Notes: generated from the letters alone by a model not told the origin. Counted from the first letter of the stretch, positions 1 to 9,073 are shown. The stretch is DNA of 64,000 bases from Pedobacter sp. R20-19 (GCF_000708265.2 NZ_JCKI01000008.1:124001-188000), one strand, 5' to 3'. A program made the numbers and translations.

Positions 1-1117
1 CACCTAAAATTAATTTTGAAAACTTAGGCGATCCGGTAATATTGGTTCTTTCGCCAACATTAACAAAAATACTTTCAGGTGTGATGGTTACAGGTTCCAA
101 ACCACTTAAACGCATATAAGGTTGAATCACCGGGATTTTTCTTGGCAATGCCTTTCTGGCATTCGCTGCAATGCAGCCGATGTGTTCTGGAGTGGTACCA
201 CAGCAACCACCCACAATGTTTACAAAGCCAGAAGCAATAAAATCATCTACCAAATGCGCTGTCTCATGGGGTTGCTCATCATAAGCGCCAAATTCATTCG
301 GTAAGCCTGCATTTGGATAAGCGGAAACATAACATCCTGCTTTTGCGGCCAGTTCTTCAATGTGTGGCCGCATTTCTTTAGCTCCAAGCGCACAATTAAA
401 ACCAATACTTAATGGCTTCGCATGCATTACCGAGTTTAAAAAAGCTTCCGCTGTTTGTCCGGATAATGTTCGACCGGAGGCATCGGTAATGGTTCCGGAG
501 ATCATAATCTCCAGTTTGCGACCGATTACTTCTTCATATTTTTTTATGGCTACAATAGCAACTTTTGCGTTCAGGGTATCGAAAATAGTTTCAATTAAAA
601 GCACATCTGAACCGCCATCTACCAAGCCACGAACTTGCTCATAATAAGCGGCTTCTAATTCATCGAAATAAACCGCCCGATAGCCAGGATCATTTACATT
701 GGGAGACATGGATAGGGTTCTGTTGGTTGGGCCAATAGCACCTGCAACAAAACACTTGCGATCAGGGTGAGCCGCCATAAACTCATCGGCAGCTTCTTTG
801 GCCACCCGGGCACCTTCAAAACTTAATTCATACGACAAATCTTCCATCTGGTAGTCAGCCATGGAAATTCTTTGTGTACTGAAGGTATTGGTCTCAATAA
901 TATCAGCTCCTGCGCCTAAATATTCAAGATGTATGGCTTTAATAATATCCGGACGGGTGATGTTAAGCAAATCATTATTTCCTTTTACATCGCAAGGGTG
1001 ATCTTTAAACCGTTCACCTCTAAAATCCTCTTCCGTTAAAGTATAACGCTGAATCATCGTGCCCATAGCACCATCAATCACCAAAATACGTTTTTCTAAT
1101 TCTTCTCTTATGCTCAT
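1..1117 (-). CDS. metH: Methionine synthase, N-terminal part (runs off the window edge)
   Basis: Cobalamin-dependent methionine synthase methylates homocysteine using methyltetrahydrofolate. About 372 residues are visible. Residues 1 to about 330 are the homocysteine-binding barrel, with the zinc-ligand cysteines in FNCALG and GGCCGTTPEH. The start of the pterin-binding domain follows (VNVGERTNITGSPKF), so this is not the short stand-alone homocysteine methyltransferase. The start is the ATG at 1117; the 3' end lies outside the window. A SAM-I riboswitch sits about 170 nt upstream on the same strand, so expression is expected to fall when SAM is plentiful. Confidence 0.95.
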   Translation of the reverse strand, partial: MSIREELEKRILVIDGAMGTMIQRYTLTEEDFRGERFKDHPCDVKGNNDLLNITRPDIIKAIHLEYLGAGADIIETNTFSTQRISMADYQMEDLSYELSFEGARVAKEAADEFMAAHPDRKCFVAGAIGPTNRTLSMSPNVNDPGYRAVYFDELEAAYYEQVRGLVDGGSDVLLIETIFDTLNAKVAIVAIKKYEEVIGRKLEIMISGTITDASGRTLSGQTAEAFLNSVMHAKPLSIGFNCALGAKEMRPHIEELAAKAGCYVSAYPNAGLPNEFGAYDEQPHETAHLVDDFIASGFVNIVGGCCGTTPEHIGCIAANARKALPRKIPVIQPYMRLSGLEPVTITPESIFVNVGERTNITGSPKFSKLILG

Positions 1118-1139
1118 TGTTGTTTAGTAGCAAGTAGTT

Positions 1140-1250
1140 AGTATCGGATATCAAGATATGCTTGATGAACGACCTAACCCCAGATATAAGCAAAAAGTAT
1201 AGTTATTATCTTTATTGATACTTACTGCTTTATACCTGATACTTAAAAAA
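1140..1250. repeat. Short-word inverted repeat between SAM riboswitch and metH
   Basis: The left arm holds AGTATCGGATATCAAG. The right arm, reversed and complemented, reads AGTATC, AGGTATAAAGC, AGTAAGTATCAAT. It is an imperfect dyad built from variants of the word GTATCA(A)G, lying in the metH leader. The same word family recurs at 51668-51790. Confidence 0.6.
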
Positions 1251-1291
1251 GGCTTATTCAAAAAGTTGGCACATGGATCGTACTTTCTAAA

Positions 1292-1391
1292 CTTATCTTT
1301 CTCCCGGTTAACCGAAATTAGAATGTAGCACCTTGTTGGCACAGGTTGCTAAGACTTCGTTGGGTCTAATCCCTCCGTCTTTCTTAATAAG
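1292..1391 (-). ncRNA. SAM-I (S-box) riboswitch in the metH leader
   Basis: Read on the minus strand this matches the S-box consensus: CTTATTAAGAAAG opens P1/P2, then ACGGAGGGATTAGACCC, the conserved AGTCTTAGCAACC, AAGGTGCTACATTC, and AGATAAG closes P1. Order and spacing are those of the S-adenosylmethionine-binding aptamer. It lies upstream of metH, a classic target. No strong terminator with a T-tract is visible between the aptamer and the metH ATG, so control may act on translation or through a weaker structure. Confidence 0.93.
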
Positions 1392-1457
1392 CATACAAAA
1401 ATGCAACAAAGCAACATCATTTCCAAAAATTATCGCTTTGCCGCCAAATAAAATTAC

Positions 1458-1485
1458 AAAGGCCATGCAAAAATGCACGGCCTTT
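1458..1485 (-). terminator. Hairpin terminator after the BI-1 gene
   Basis: AAAGGCCATGCA pairs with TGCACGGCCTTT around an A-rich loop, 60 nt past the stop of the minus-strand BI-1 gene. A T-rich run follows on that strand. Confidence 0.75.
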
Positions 1486-1545
1486 AAAATAATGTTTTGT
1501 GGTTAACCTTAAATCATTAAAATTTGATGACCAGGTTTTATTGAA

Positions 1546-2283
1546 TTATCTTCTGTTTCCGAAAAGACGTAGTAGTGAAACAAATAAGTTAATGAAGGTG
1601 ATATAAAGTGATAAGGCACCCATTATGGCTAATTTTTTGCTATCGGCCAATGCAATTTCATTCCCGCTCTCATCCAAACCTTCGCCAATTCTTTTAATTT
1701 CCTGAACTTTGTACGCCGTAAGTGCTGTAAAAATTGCCACACCAACAAAGCCTAAAATATAGTTTAAAGTTTCGCTGCCGATAAAGAAGTTGATCAGACT
1801 TACGATCACTAAGCCAATTACACCAGCCATCAGGATTGGTCCGAATTTACTTAAATCAACATCTGTTGTATATCCCATTATGGCCATAACAGCAAAAATA
1901 ACTGCTGCTGCAACGAAGCAAATTGCGACAGATATAGAAGTATAAATTAAAAGAATAAAACCTAGCATAACACCCGTTAACAAAGAATATAGCAGAAAAA
2001 CCCCCACTAATGCAGGGAAAGATAATCTTTGCATTGCGGCACCCATCAGCATCACTAAACCCAGTGGTGCAAAAATGGTAATGTATCCAAATATGGTAAA
2101 TCCTTTTTCACCGACTAAGTAGGATAAAATTCCTGGCGAATTTGCCAATACAAACGCAGAAACGCTTGATACCAACAGCGCAACGAACATCCATAAGAAT
2201 ACGCTGGCAAAGAATTTTTTAGACACCGAGTTTTCCTGTACGAAAACACTATTGCCTTGATATTGATAATTTTGTTGTTCCAT
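1546..2283 (-). CDS. Bax inhibitor-1/YccA family membrane protein
   Basis: A 245-residue polytopic membrane protein with about seven hydrophobic segments from residue 25 onward after a polar N-terminus. The order of segments and the C-terminal region (ALTAYKVQEIKRIGEG, then a last helix ending LLRLFGNRR) fit the BI-1/YccA (UPF0005) family of bacterial TMBIM proteins. These are inner-membrane proteins linked to ion leak and FtsH regulation in other bacteria; the role here is not shown. It is the usual family length. Gene 2322-2888 ends 38 nt upstream on the same strand, so the two may be cotranscribed. Confidence 0.9.
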   Translation of the reverse strand: MEQQNYQYQGNSVFVQENSVSKKFFASVFLWMFVALLVSSVSAFVLANSPGILSYLVGEKGFTIFGYITIFAPLGLVMLMGAAMQRLSFPALVGVFLLYSLLTGVMLGFILLIYTSISVAICFVAAAVIFAVMAIMGYTTDVDLSKFGPILMAGVIGLVIVSLINFFIGSETLNYILGFVGVAIFTALTAYKVQEIKRIGEGLDESGNEIALADSKKLAIMGALSLYITFINLFVSLLRLFGNRR

Positions 2284-2321
2284 TTTTATTTGTGTATTTA
2301 AATGATTTTAAAAATAATACT

Positions 2322-2888
2322 TTAATTCAGTCTTTTTGTCAGCATTTCTTCAACTTTCTTAAAGAACTGTAACGGTTTTAATGTACGCCAGGGCAGGTTA
2401 TCAAAAGCGCCACCAAAGTTGATATAATAATCAATGTTGTTATCTCTAAACTCACTGATTACATGTTCCTGAAAGTTTACCCCAACAATCCAGCCATCTT
2501 CTACCTCCTGAAACCATTCTTCATAATAACTGTCATCTGAGGAATGAAAATTCAGCACATTTTCGCCAATTAAAATGAATTTGTTAATTCCTTCATCCAT
2601 CATTAGCTCCAGAATATCGCGCTTAAGCAACATGATATCATTGTTAATGGCATCGTTCCACTCTCCGATAAATTCTATAATGGCATAGCTGTGATCATAA
2701 TCAGCATACAATACTTTCATGTATAATGTATTAGAGCCAAACTCATCCCACTGTGGGTGAAGCAAAAAATTATAGATTTGCTTATCAAAGTATAGCTCAG
2801 AATATTCGGTATTATAAAATGGCGAACGCTCATCTTCTGCCGAGATATAATCATCTCTCCACTGGTAATACGGCTCTATCTCGTGCAT
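2322..2888 (-). CDS. Conserved protein of unknown function, 188 aa
   Basis: An acidic soluble protein rich in Tyr, Asp and Glu, with no signal peptide or membrane helix. I do not recognise a domain with a known activity. Features include an acidic aromatic N-terminus (EIEPYYQWRDDYISAEDE), a mixed alpha/beta centre, and PWRTLKPLQFFKKVEEML near the C-terminus. It looks like a conserved Bacteroidota family usually labelled hypothetical. It lies between murQ and the BI-1 gene on the same strand, behind a 200 nt gap filled with a short-word dyad. Confidence 0.7.
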   Translation of the reverse strand: MHEIEPYYQWRDDYISAEDERSPFYNTEYSELYFDKQIYNFLLHPQWDEFGSNTLYMKVLYADYDHSYAIIEFIGEWNDAINNDIMLLKRDILELMMDEGINKFILIGENVLNFHSSDDSYYEEWFQEVEDGWIVGVNFQEHVISEFRDNNIDYYINFGGAFDNLPWRTLKPLQFFKKVEEMLTKRLN

Positions 2889-2904
2889 GCTCTTTTTTTA
2901 ATTA

Positions 2905-3095
2905 TTGAATGAGAGAATTTTGAATGAGTTAATGAATGTTGAGTGAGTGAATAATTGAATAAATGTATAAGTTTAAAATCTATGAATTACCTAATACCAG
3001 CGCTAAATTCAATCATTCTCTAATTCTGTTATTCTGTTATTCTCCAATTCTATCATTCTCTAACTCAATCCTTCTATCCTTCTCACATTCAGTCA
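2905..3095. repeat. Long short-word dyad between murQ and gene 2322-2888
   Basis: The left half repeats GAATGAG-type words (AATGAGAGAATT, TTGAATGAGTTAATGAATG, TGAGTGAGTGAATAATTGAAT). The right half repeats their complement (CAATCATTCTCTAATTCTG, TTATTCTGTTATTCTCC, ATCATTCTCTAACTC). The two halves could fold into a long imperfect hairpin filling the whole gap. No ORF or promoter is evident. Confidence 0.7.
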
Positions 3096-3098
3096 TTT

Positions 3099-3905
3099 CT
3101 AATGTTGTCCGGCTTCTACAGCTTTTCTAACACTTCCATGTTGTGTTAATAAGTCTGCGGCTTCATCATAAGCGATATTTAATTCATCGGCCACCATTTG
3201 TGTACCACGATCTACCAACTTATGATTAGTTAACTGCATATCTACCATTTTGTTTCCAACTACACGGCCCAATTGAACCATTACAGTGGTACTCAGCATA
3301 TTTAAAACCAATTTTTGTGCCGTGCCAGATTTCATGCGTGTTGAACCCGTAATAAATTCCGGGCCAACCACCACTTCTACAGGAAAATCAGATGCTGCAG
3401 CAATTGGTCCGCCAGCGTTACACACGATGCAACCTGTTAAAATGCCATGTTTACGGGCGGTGCTTAAACCACCTACTACATATGGCGTAGTACCTGATGC
3501 GGCTAAACCAACCAGACAATCTTTCTCATTGATATCAAACTCCTGCAAATCCTTCCAGGCCTGTACGGCATCATCTTCGGCAAATTCTACAGCTTTTCTA
3601 ATGGCCGTATCGCCACCAGCAATAATGCCGACTACCCAATCAAAAGGAACACCATAAGTGGGCGGACATTCAGAGGCATCTACAACACCTAAACGGCCAC
3701 TGGTGCCAGCACCAATATAAAAAAGACGACCACCTTTTTTCATTCTATCAGCAACGGCCGAAGTTAATTTTTCAATCTGAGGCAAAGATTTTTCAACAGC
3801 AAAGGCAACAGTTTTATCTTCATTATTGATCCCCTGCAAAACTTCCATTACCGACATCTGATCAATGTGGCTATAGTTTGATTCTTGCTCGGTAACTCTA
3901 TTCAT
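3099..3905 (-). CDS. murQ: N-acetylmuramic acid 6-phosphate etherase
   Basis: MurQ cleaves the lactyl ether of MurNAc-6-phosphate to give GlcNAc-6-phosphate and lactate, in cytosolic cell-wall recycling. The protein is 268 residues, slightly shorter than the usual ~300. The SIS sugar-phosphate fold is clear: IGAGTSGRLGVVDASECPPTYG, with the expected catalytic Glu at residue 79, then GLAASGTTPYV and GSTRMKSGTAQKL. The start is the ATG at 3905. No partner recycling gene (MurNAc kinase or transporter) lies in view. Confidence 0.96.
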   Translation of the reverse strand: MNRVTEQESNYSHIDQMSVMEVLQGINNEDKTVAFAVEKSLPQIEKLTSAVADRMKKGGRLFYIGAGTSGRLGVVDASECPPTYGVPFDWVVGIIAGGDTAIRKAVEFAEDDAVQAWKDLQEFDINEKDCLVGLAASGTTPYVVGGLSTARKHGILTGCIVCNAGGPIAAASDFPVEVVVGPEFITGSTRMKSGTAQKLVLNMLSTTVMVQLGRVVGNKMVDMQLTNHKLVDRGTQMVADELNIAYDEAADLLTQHGSVRKAVEAGQH

Positions 3906-4075
3906 AAATTTATTTTTGATAAAATTCGGTAAATCTTTTCTAAAATCTACCCTAAAAAATTAAAAATATAGATCATCTCACTTTGACCCATCAGTTGAAC
4001 CGTTAATTTATGTGAAATATTATAAACAAAAGACAAGAAATTGCAGTTAAAAATATATCAACCCGCTTATTTTCA

Positions 4076-4083
4076 TAAATTTG
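4076..4083 (+). promoter_or_regulatory. Bacteroidota -7 element before the ctp protease
   Basis: TAAATTTG matches TAnnTTTG and lies 10 nt before the ATG at 4094, so the leader would be very short. No convincing -33 TTTG at normal spacing was found. Confidence 0.5.
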
Positions 4084-4093
4084 CCTAACGCCA

Positions 4094-5701
4094 ATGAAAA
4101 AGAATACCCGTAAAAACATACTGATTGCCATAAGCTATTCTGTCATTTTGATAGCAGGCATGTATCTGGGTATTAAGTTCATTAAAGATCAGGGATTTGG
4201 CGTGATCAGAAGACCTCAGCTGGCCAGCAACAGTGACGAAAAACTGGAAGAAATTCTGCATATCATCAATAAAAATTATGTGGATGATATCAATACCGAT
4301 TCATTACAAAACTTACCTATTGATAGTGTGCTTCACCAATTAGATCCACACAGTGTTTATTTGCCTCCAACGGATGCTCAGGACATGACTGATAACCTGG
4401 AAGGAAACTTTGAAGGTGTTGGCATTGAGTATTACATGCTCAATGATACCATGATGGTTACCGGCGTGGTGAAGGATGGACCGGCATACCAGGCAGGCAT
4501 TAAATTAGGTGATAAAATTCTGGCTATTGATACCACTATAGTAAGTGGCAGAAATTTACCCAAAGAACAATTAACCGGAAGATTCAGAGGAAAAGCAGGA
4601 AGCGGTGTTGGTGTAACCCTTTTACGCAGTGGTACACAGGTTCAAAGCCGTTTAATGGTCACCCGTGGTAAAGTAAACATTAGCAGTATCGATGCTTCTT
4701 ACATGATTAACCCGGAAACTGGCTATGTTAGGATTAGTAAATTTGGCGCCAATACAGACAGCGATTTTGCCATTGCAGCTGCAAATCTCAAAGCAAAAGG
4801 CATGAAAAAGCTGATTCTGGATTTACGCGATAATGGTGGTGGTTATTTTTCTGCAGCTACGGGTTTGGCCGATCAGTTTCTACCCGAAAATAAATTAATT
4901 GTTTACACTCAGGGTAAACACGAACCTAGAACAGATTATTATTCTACCGGAACTGGGGCCTTTCAGAATGGCAAGCTGGCGATATTAATTAATGAAAATA
5001 CGGCATCGGCGAGTGAAATTGTTGCCGGAGCCATTCAGGATCTGGGTCGTGGAATTATAGTTGGCCGCCGGTCTTTCGGTAAAGGACTTGTACAAGAGCA
5101 ATTTGCTTTTGGAGATGGCTCAGCATTAAACTTAACCATTGCCCGGTATTACACACCTTCAGGACGCAGTATTCAAAAATCATATAAAAAAGGGTATGAT
5201 GCTTACAAACATGAACTTGATGAACGCATGATTGATGGAGAGTTAACGGGCGACCATACTTCCTTTCAAGATTCAATAGAGAAAAGTGAAGGCGTAAACC
5301 TTCAGCAGCATAAACGGGTCAAAACCATTGGCGGGATTCAGCCTGATATATTTGTAAAGCTGGACACTACCGGATACAATAAATTCTACGCGAATCTGGT
5401 GAGCAAAAAAGTATTGTCTGATTACGTTTTTAATGTATTAACCAATCGATATAATGCTGGCTTTATAGAACAGAATATTAATAATTTTACATTGGGTGAT
5501 AATGACTTTAAAGATTTTATCGGTTACCTCCAACGTAAAAATGTAACCATAGACCGCATGCAACTTTACGGATCAAAATCAGTGATTTTAAATGATTTGA
5601 AAGCATTATTATGCCGCTATTACCTGGGTGATGTTGGCTATTACCGCTCTATAAATCAAACTGATAACGCAGTAAAACAGGCGCTAGCCAATCTTCAATA
5701 A
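4094..5701 (+). CDS. S41 family C-terminal processing peptidase (CtpA/Prc type)
   Basis: A 535-residue periplasmic serine protease anchored by an N-terminal membrane segment (residues about 8-28). A PDZ domain spans about 105-195 (GVGIEYYM, GPAYQAGIKLGDKILAI). The S41 catalytic domain follows: NENTASASE puts the nucleophile at Ser305 and SFGKG the general base at Lys330, the 25-residue spacing typical of the family. A ~150-residue C-terminal extension has no clear catalytic motif. Substrates are likely C-terminal tails of envelope proteins. It is transcribed alone, convergent with the GNAT gene. Confidence 0.93.
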   Translation: MKKNTRKNILIAISYSVILIAGMYLGIKFIKDQGFGVIRRPQLASNSDEKLEEILHIINKNYVDDINTDSLQNLPIDSVLHQLDPHSVYLPPTDAQDMTDNLEGNFEGVGIEYYMLNDTMMVTGVVKDGPAYQAGIKLGDKILAIDTTIVSGRNLPKEQLTGRFRGKAGSGVGVTLLRSGTQVQSRLMVTRGKVNISSIDASYMINPETGYVRISKFGANTDSDFAIAAANLKAKGMKKLILDLRDNGGGYFSAATGLADQFLPENKLIVYTQGKHEPRTDYYSTGTGAFQNGKLAILINENTASASEIVAGAIQDLGRGIIVGRRSFGKGLVQEQFAFGDGSALNLTIARYYTPSGRSIQKSYKKGYDAYKHELDERMIDGELTGDHTSFQDSIEKSEGVNLQQHKRVKTIGGIQPDIFVKLDTTGYNKFYANLVSKKVLSDYVFNVLTNRYNAGFIEQNINNFTLGDNDFKDFIGYLQRKNVTIDRMQLYGSKSVILNDLKALLCRYYLGDVGYYRSINQTDNAVKQALANLQ

Positions 5702-5719
5702 TTAGAAGCCCCGCTCCTA

Positions 5720-6229
5720 TTAAATTTTGATTTCAAATAAGCTTAGGCTTATTCCCTCATAATGCTTTGGTAAACCATCTGTTTTTTCCATTGTAACTAC
5801 ACCAACATAATCAAAGCCGCAGCCAGTATAATACTCCAATAGCTTTTCATTATCTGCCCAGGTATCCATTCTGATATACTTAAGGTCATTTTCTGATGCA
5901 AAAGCGCTAGCCCACTTAATAATTTCCTTAACAAAGGACAGGCCTCTAAAATCCGGATGCGTAACGATCCGATGAATGTAGATGGCATCATGATCCCGAT
6001 CGCCCCAAATAAGTTGATCGTTAAACGTGACTGCAAAAACACAAGCAACTTCATCATTAACCAAAATTTTATACTGGCGATTTTCAGCTATTTCAGTTTC
6101 CACCAATTTTTTACTGAAACCTTGCCAGTGTTTATTGAAAACTTTTTTCTGATGGGCAACAGCCATATCATAGAATTTGAAAATCATATCCAGATCTGAT
6201 GGCTGGCTGTTGGCTACTTGGATTTGCAT
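5720..6229 (-). CDS. GNAT-family N-acetyltransferase
   Basis: About 169 residues from the ATG at 6229 (MQIQVANSQPSDLD). A reading frame extends upstream only to a TTG and contains a -7 promoter element, so I prefer the ATG. The GNAT fold is seen in IHRIVTHPDFRGLSFVKEII (acetyl-CoA loop), then IRMDTWADNEKLLEYYTGCGF, the usual beta5-alpha4 region. It transfers acetyl from acetyl-CoA to an unknown amine. It is convergent with the ctp gene 19 nt away. Confidence 0.88.
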   Translation of the reverse strand: MQIQVANSQPSDLDMIFKFYDMAVAHQKKVFNKHWQGFSKKLVETEIAENRQYKILVNDEVACVFAVTFNDQLIWGDRDHDAIYIHRIVTHPDFRGLSFVKEIIKWASAFASENDLKYIRMDTWADNEKLLEYYTGCGFDYVGVVTMEKTDGLPKHYEGISLSLFEIKI

Positions 6230-6233
6230 GCTG

Positions 6234-6241
6234 CAAAGGTA
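6234..6241 (-). promoter_or_regulatory. -7 element just before the GNAT start
   Basis: On the minus strand TACCTTTG lies 4 nt upstream of the ATG at 6229, so transcription would start at or near the start codon (nearly leaderless). It supports the short form of the protein. Confidence 0.5.
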
Positions 6242-6312
6242 ATAGAATCTTCTTTTAGTGATTGGATGAATATCAGCAGGGTATTCAAATTCATCCAAAG
6301 GCTATTTCAGCA

Positions 6313-6348
6313 AAAAAGCAGGTTTGCAAATAAATGCCAACCTGCTTT
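6313..6348 (-). terminator. Terminator after der
   Basis: AAAGCAGGTT and AACCTGCTTT form a 10-bp stem, followed on the minus strand by a run of six T. It lies about 40 nt past the der stop codon. Confidence 0.8.
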
Positions 6349-6388
6349 CGAATGATAAGTTTATAAATTTCGATCTTTATTGCCTGAC

Positions 6389-7690
6389 CTATTTTTGTCT
6401 GAAGAAAATCTGAATCGGCGCACCGGAGAAATTAAAATGCTCTCTCAATTTATTTTCAATAAAACGTTTGTATGGATCTTTAATATATTGAGGTAAGTTA
6501 CAGAAGAAAGCAAACATAGGTGATGTTCCGTTGATTTGCGTAATGTATTTAATCTTGATGTGCTTTCCTTTTAATGCCGGTGGTGGGAATTTCTCAATCA
6601 GCGGTAACATTACATCATTTAATTTTGATGTAGGAATTTTCTTACTTCTGTTTTTAGCTACCTCTAAAGCAGCCTCTATCGCTTTAAAAATTCGCTGTTT
6701 ATTTAATACAGATGTAAATACAATAGGCACATCAGTGAATGGACGAATACGCTCATGAATCTGCTCTTCAAAAGCCTTCATCGTTTGTGTATTTTTTTCA
6801 ATCAAATCCCATTTATTTACCAGAATAACAATACCTTTTTTATTTTTTTCTGCTAAGTGAAATATATTGATATCCTGGCTTTCGATTCCTTCTTGTGCAT
6901 CAATCATTAACACCACTACATCAGCTTCTTCCAAAGCCTTAATGGTACGCATAACCGAGTAAAATTCCAGATTCTCTTTAACCTTGGTTTTTTTACGTAA
7001 ACCAGCAGTATCGATCAACATAAATTCATGACCAAACTGGTTGTAATGAATTTTGATTGAATCGCGGGTAGTACCAGCATTCGCCGTTACAATGTTTCTT
7101 TCTTTACCAATCAGTGCATTAACCAAAGATGATTTACCTACATTCGGGCGACCAGCAATAGTAATTTTTGGCAATTGATTTTCTTCTTCTGGAATATCTT
7201 CGAAGTGTTTAACCACATCATCCAATAATTCTCCAGTGCCAGAACCAGTCATGGAAGAAAGGGGATAAATTTCACCCAATCCAAAACCATAAAAAGTACT
7301 GATTTCACTATATAAAGCGGTGTTATCTACTTTATTGGCACATACAAAAACAGGTTTATTACTGCGGCGAAGCACCTGAGCAATATCATCATCTAAATCG
7401 GTGATACCTGTGGTTACATCTACCATAAAAACCAAAACACTGGCTTCTTCAATAGCGATCATCACTTGCTCGCGGATAGCAGCTTCATAAACATCTTCAG
7501 AGTTGGCTACATAACCACCTGTATCAATCACTGTGAATTGTCTGTTCGTCCACTCCCCTACACCATAATGCCTGTCGCGGGTTACACCGCTAACATCATC
7601 TACAATGGCTTTACGACTTTCAGTTAATCTATTAAAAAGGGTGCTTTTGCCTACGTTTGGCCTGCCTACGATGGCGATAATATTACTCAT
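6389..7690 (-). CDS. der: Ribosome biogenesis GTPase Der (EngA)
   Basis: Der has two tandem GTPase domains and helps assemble the 50S subunit. Domain 1 has GRPNVGKSTLFN near residue 8, DTGGY and NKVD; domain 2 has GRPNVGKSSLVN near residue 182, DTAGLRKK and NKWD. A KH-like C-terminal domain ends in PIQIFFRQK. At 433 residues it is the normal length. era lies upstream on the same strand, but der has its own promoter (7810-7838) overlapping the end of era, giving a leader of about 110 nt with a short-word dyad. Confidence 0.98.
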   Translation of the reverse strand: MSNIIAIVGRPNVGKSTLFNRLTESRKAIVDDVSGVTRDRHYGVGEWTNRQFTVIDTGGYVANSEDVYEAAIREQVMIAIEEASVLVFMVDVTTGITDLDDDIAQVLRRSNKPVFVCANKVDNTALYSEISTFYGFGLGEIYPLSSMTGSGTGELLDDVVKHFEDIPEEENQLPKITIAGRPNVGKSSLVNALIGKERNIVTANAGTTRDSIKIHYNQFGHEFMLIDTAGLRKKTKVKENLEFYSVMRTIKALEEADVVVLMIDAQEGIESQDINIFHLAEKNKKGIVILVNKWDLIEKNTQTMKAFEEQIHERIRPFTDVPIVFTSVLNKQRIFKAIEAALEVAKNRSKKIPTSKLNDVMLPLIEKFPPPALKGKHIKIKYITQINGTSPMFAFFCNLPQYIKDPYKRFIENKLREHFNFSGAPIQIFFRQK

Positions 7691-7692
7691 GG

Positions 7693-7797
7693 GTGTTCAA
7701 TTGATAGTTAATGGCTTATAGTTAACGGTCATGGTGCTTAAGCAAGCTGCTTAAACTATTTGGCTATCAGCCATTGACTATCAACTACTAACCGATT
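7693..7797. repeat. Short-word dyad in the der leader
   Basis: The left arm TTGATAGTTAATGGCTTATAG matches the reverse complement of the right arm, TTGATAGTCAATGGCTGATAG, at 18 of 21 positions. A further inner dyad is GCTTAAGCAAGCTGCTTAAAC. The element fills the der 5' leader. Confidence 0.7.
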
Positions 7798-7809
7798 TAT
7801 TTCGGGCTG

Positions 7810-7838
7810 CAAAGGTACGGTTAATTATCGTAACCAAA
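7810..7838 (-). promoter_or_regulatory. der: Promoter of der
   Basis: On the minus strand TTTG, a 17-bp spacer and TACCTTTG match the Bacteroidota sigma factor consensus. The -7 element ends 4 nt from the era stop, and the -33 element lies inside era. Confidence 0.65.
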
Positions 7839-8717
7839 GCTTTTTAAGTAGTTCTTTTTACTTCTCCAATCTGGAATCACTTTAACAAACAGTTCCAGAA
7901 ACACTTTGGAATCTAAAAATTTCTCAATTTCTATCCGTGCTTCTGTACCCACTTTTTTCAGCATGCTGCCGCCCGTGCCAATGAGAATATTTTTTTGTGA
8001 ATCGCGTTCAACCACAATTTCAGCACTAATCCTCACCATTTGGCCTTTGCCATTTTTAAGCTCTTCATGTTTAAAACTCTTCACAATCACCTCGGTGCTA
8101 TAAGGAATTTCCTTTTGATAATTCAGGAAGATTTTTTCCCGAATAATTTCCGAAACAAAGAAACGCTCAGAACGATCTGTTAAATCTTCTTTATCATAAT
8201 ATGGTGGATGCTCTGGTAACATTTCTAAAACGCGCTCCAATAAGCCATCAACGTTATGCTTATGCAAAGCCGATATGGCATAAATGGAAACAGGATTTAA
8301 CTTTTCCTGCCAGTAAGCAATTTTCTCATCAACCTGCTCCTGTAATGCTTTATCTATTTTATTAATCAGTACAATGGTTGGAATATCTCTGTTCAAGATT
8401 TTATCAAGCACATCGTCTTCATCATGCGTCTCATTGATATCTGTTACAAATAAAAGTACATCTGCATCGGTTAAAGAACCATTTACAAAGCTCATCATAC
8501 TCTCCTGCAAGCTGTATTTTGGTTTAATGATACCAGGTGTATCAGAAAAAACAATTTGATATTCTTCCTCATTTACGATACCCAGAATACGATGCCTTGT
8601 GGTTTGCGCTTTAGGGGTAATAATGCTAAGTCGCTCGCCTACAAGCACATTCATGAGGGTGGATTTACCTACATTTGGTTTACCTATTATACTAACAAAA
8701 CCTGCTTTATGCGCCAT
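7821..8717 (-). CDS. era: GTPase Era
   Basis: Era binds GTP and the 3' end of 16S rRNA during 30S maturation. From the ATG at 8717 the protein begins MAHKAGFVSIIGKPNVGKST (G1). It has DTPGI (G3), NKID (G4) and a C-terminal KH domain (NILIGTGGSMLKKVGTEARIEIEKF). About 298 residues is normal. An upstream TTG in frame at 8750 overlaps the -33 element of the tRNA promoter and was not chosen. It is divergent from the tRNA cassette. Confidence 0.97.
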   Translation of the reverse strand: MAHKAGFVSIIGKPNVGKSTLMNVLVGERLSIITPKAQTTRHRILGIVNEEEYQIVFSDTPGIIKPKYSLQESMMSFVNGSLTDADVLLFVTDINETHDEDDVLDKILNRDIPTIVLINKIDKALQEQVDEKIAYWQEKLNPVSIYAISALHKHNVDGLLERVLEMLPEHPPYYDKEDLTDRSERFFVSEIIREKIFLNYQKEIPYSTEVIVKSFKHEELKNGKGQMVRISAEIVVERDSQKNILIGTGGSMLKKVGTEARIEIEKFLDSKVFLELFVKVIPDWRSKKNYLKSFGYDN

Positions 8718-8738
8718 TAAAATATTTTTTAAAAAAAA

Positions 8739-8770
8739 TTTGCAGCACAAAGAAACGAATTATATCTTTG
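8739..8770 (+). promoter_or_regulatory. Promoter of tRNA cassette 1
   Basis: TTTG at 8739-8742, a 20-bp spacer and TATCTTTG at 8763-8770 match the Bacteroidota consensus well. Transcription would start about 55 nt before tRNA-fMet. Confidence 0.75.
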
Positions 8771-8830
8771 CATTCCAATTCGGAAACAGAGTTAAGGATT
8801 TAATTCACAGAAAAAACGAATTGTATATAA

Positions 8831-8906
<76 letters not shown>

Positions 8907-8907
8907 A

Positions 8908-8984
8908 AAGGTAGTCTAAAGTCGTCAGTACCAAGTCCAAAGTCATTAGACTCCAGACTAAGAACTAAAGACTCAGGACTTATT
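8908..8984. repeat. Short-word dyad between tRNA-fMet and tRNA-Glu, copy 1
   Basis: The spacer is made of variants of AGTCTAAAGTC and its complement (AGTCTAAAGTC, AAGTCCAAAGTC, then GACTCCAGACTAAGAAC, TAAAGACTCAGGACTT). The corresponding spacer of copy 2 has the same layout but an unrelated word. Confidence 0.65.
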
Positions 8985-8989
8985 TTAAT

Positions 8990-9061
8990 GGCCCGTTCGT
9001 CTAGGGGTGAGGACGCCAGATTTTCATTCTGGAAACAGGGGTTCGATTCCCCTACGGGCTA
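8990..9061 (+). tRNA. tRNA-Glu (TTC), copy 1
   Basis: A cloverleaf with acceptor GGCCCGT/ACGGGCT, anticodon stem CCAGA/TCTGG and loop TTTTCAT, giving anticodon TTC. The T arm is AGGGGTTCGATTCCCCT. CCA is not encoded. It follows tRNA-fMet in one transcript. Confidence 0.95.
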
Positions 9062-9073
9062 CACTAATAATAG

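Noticed and set aside
1151..1342. 63-codon minus-strand frame upstream of metH
   Set aside because: It overlaps the 3' half of the SAM-I riboswitch and the short-word dyad, and has no protein-like conservation pattern.
3286..3657. 123-codon plus-strand frame inside murQ
   Set aside because: murQ has intact catalytic motifs on the other strand, so this is a shadow frame.
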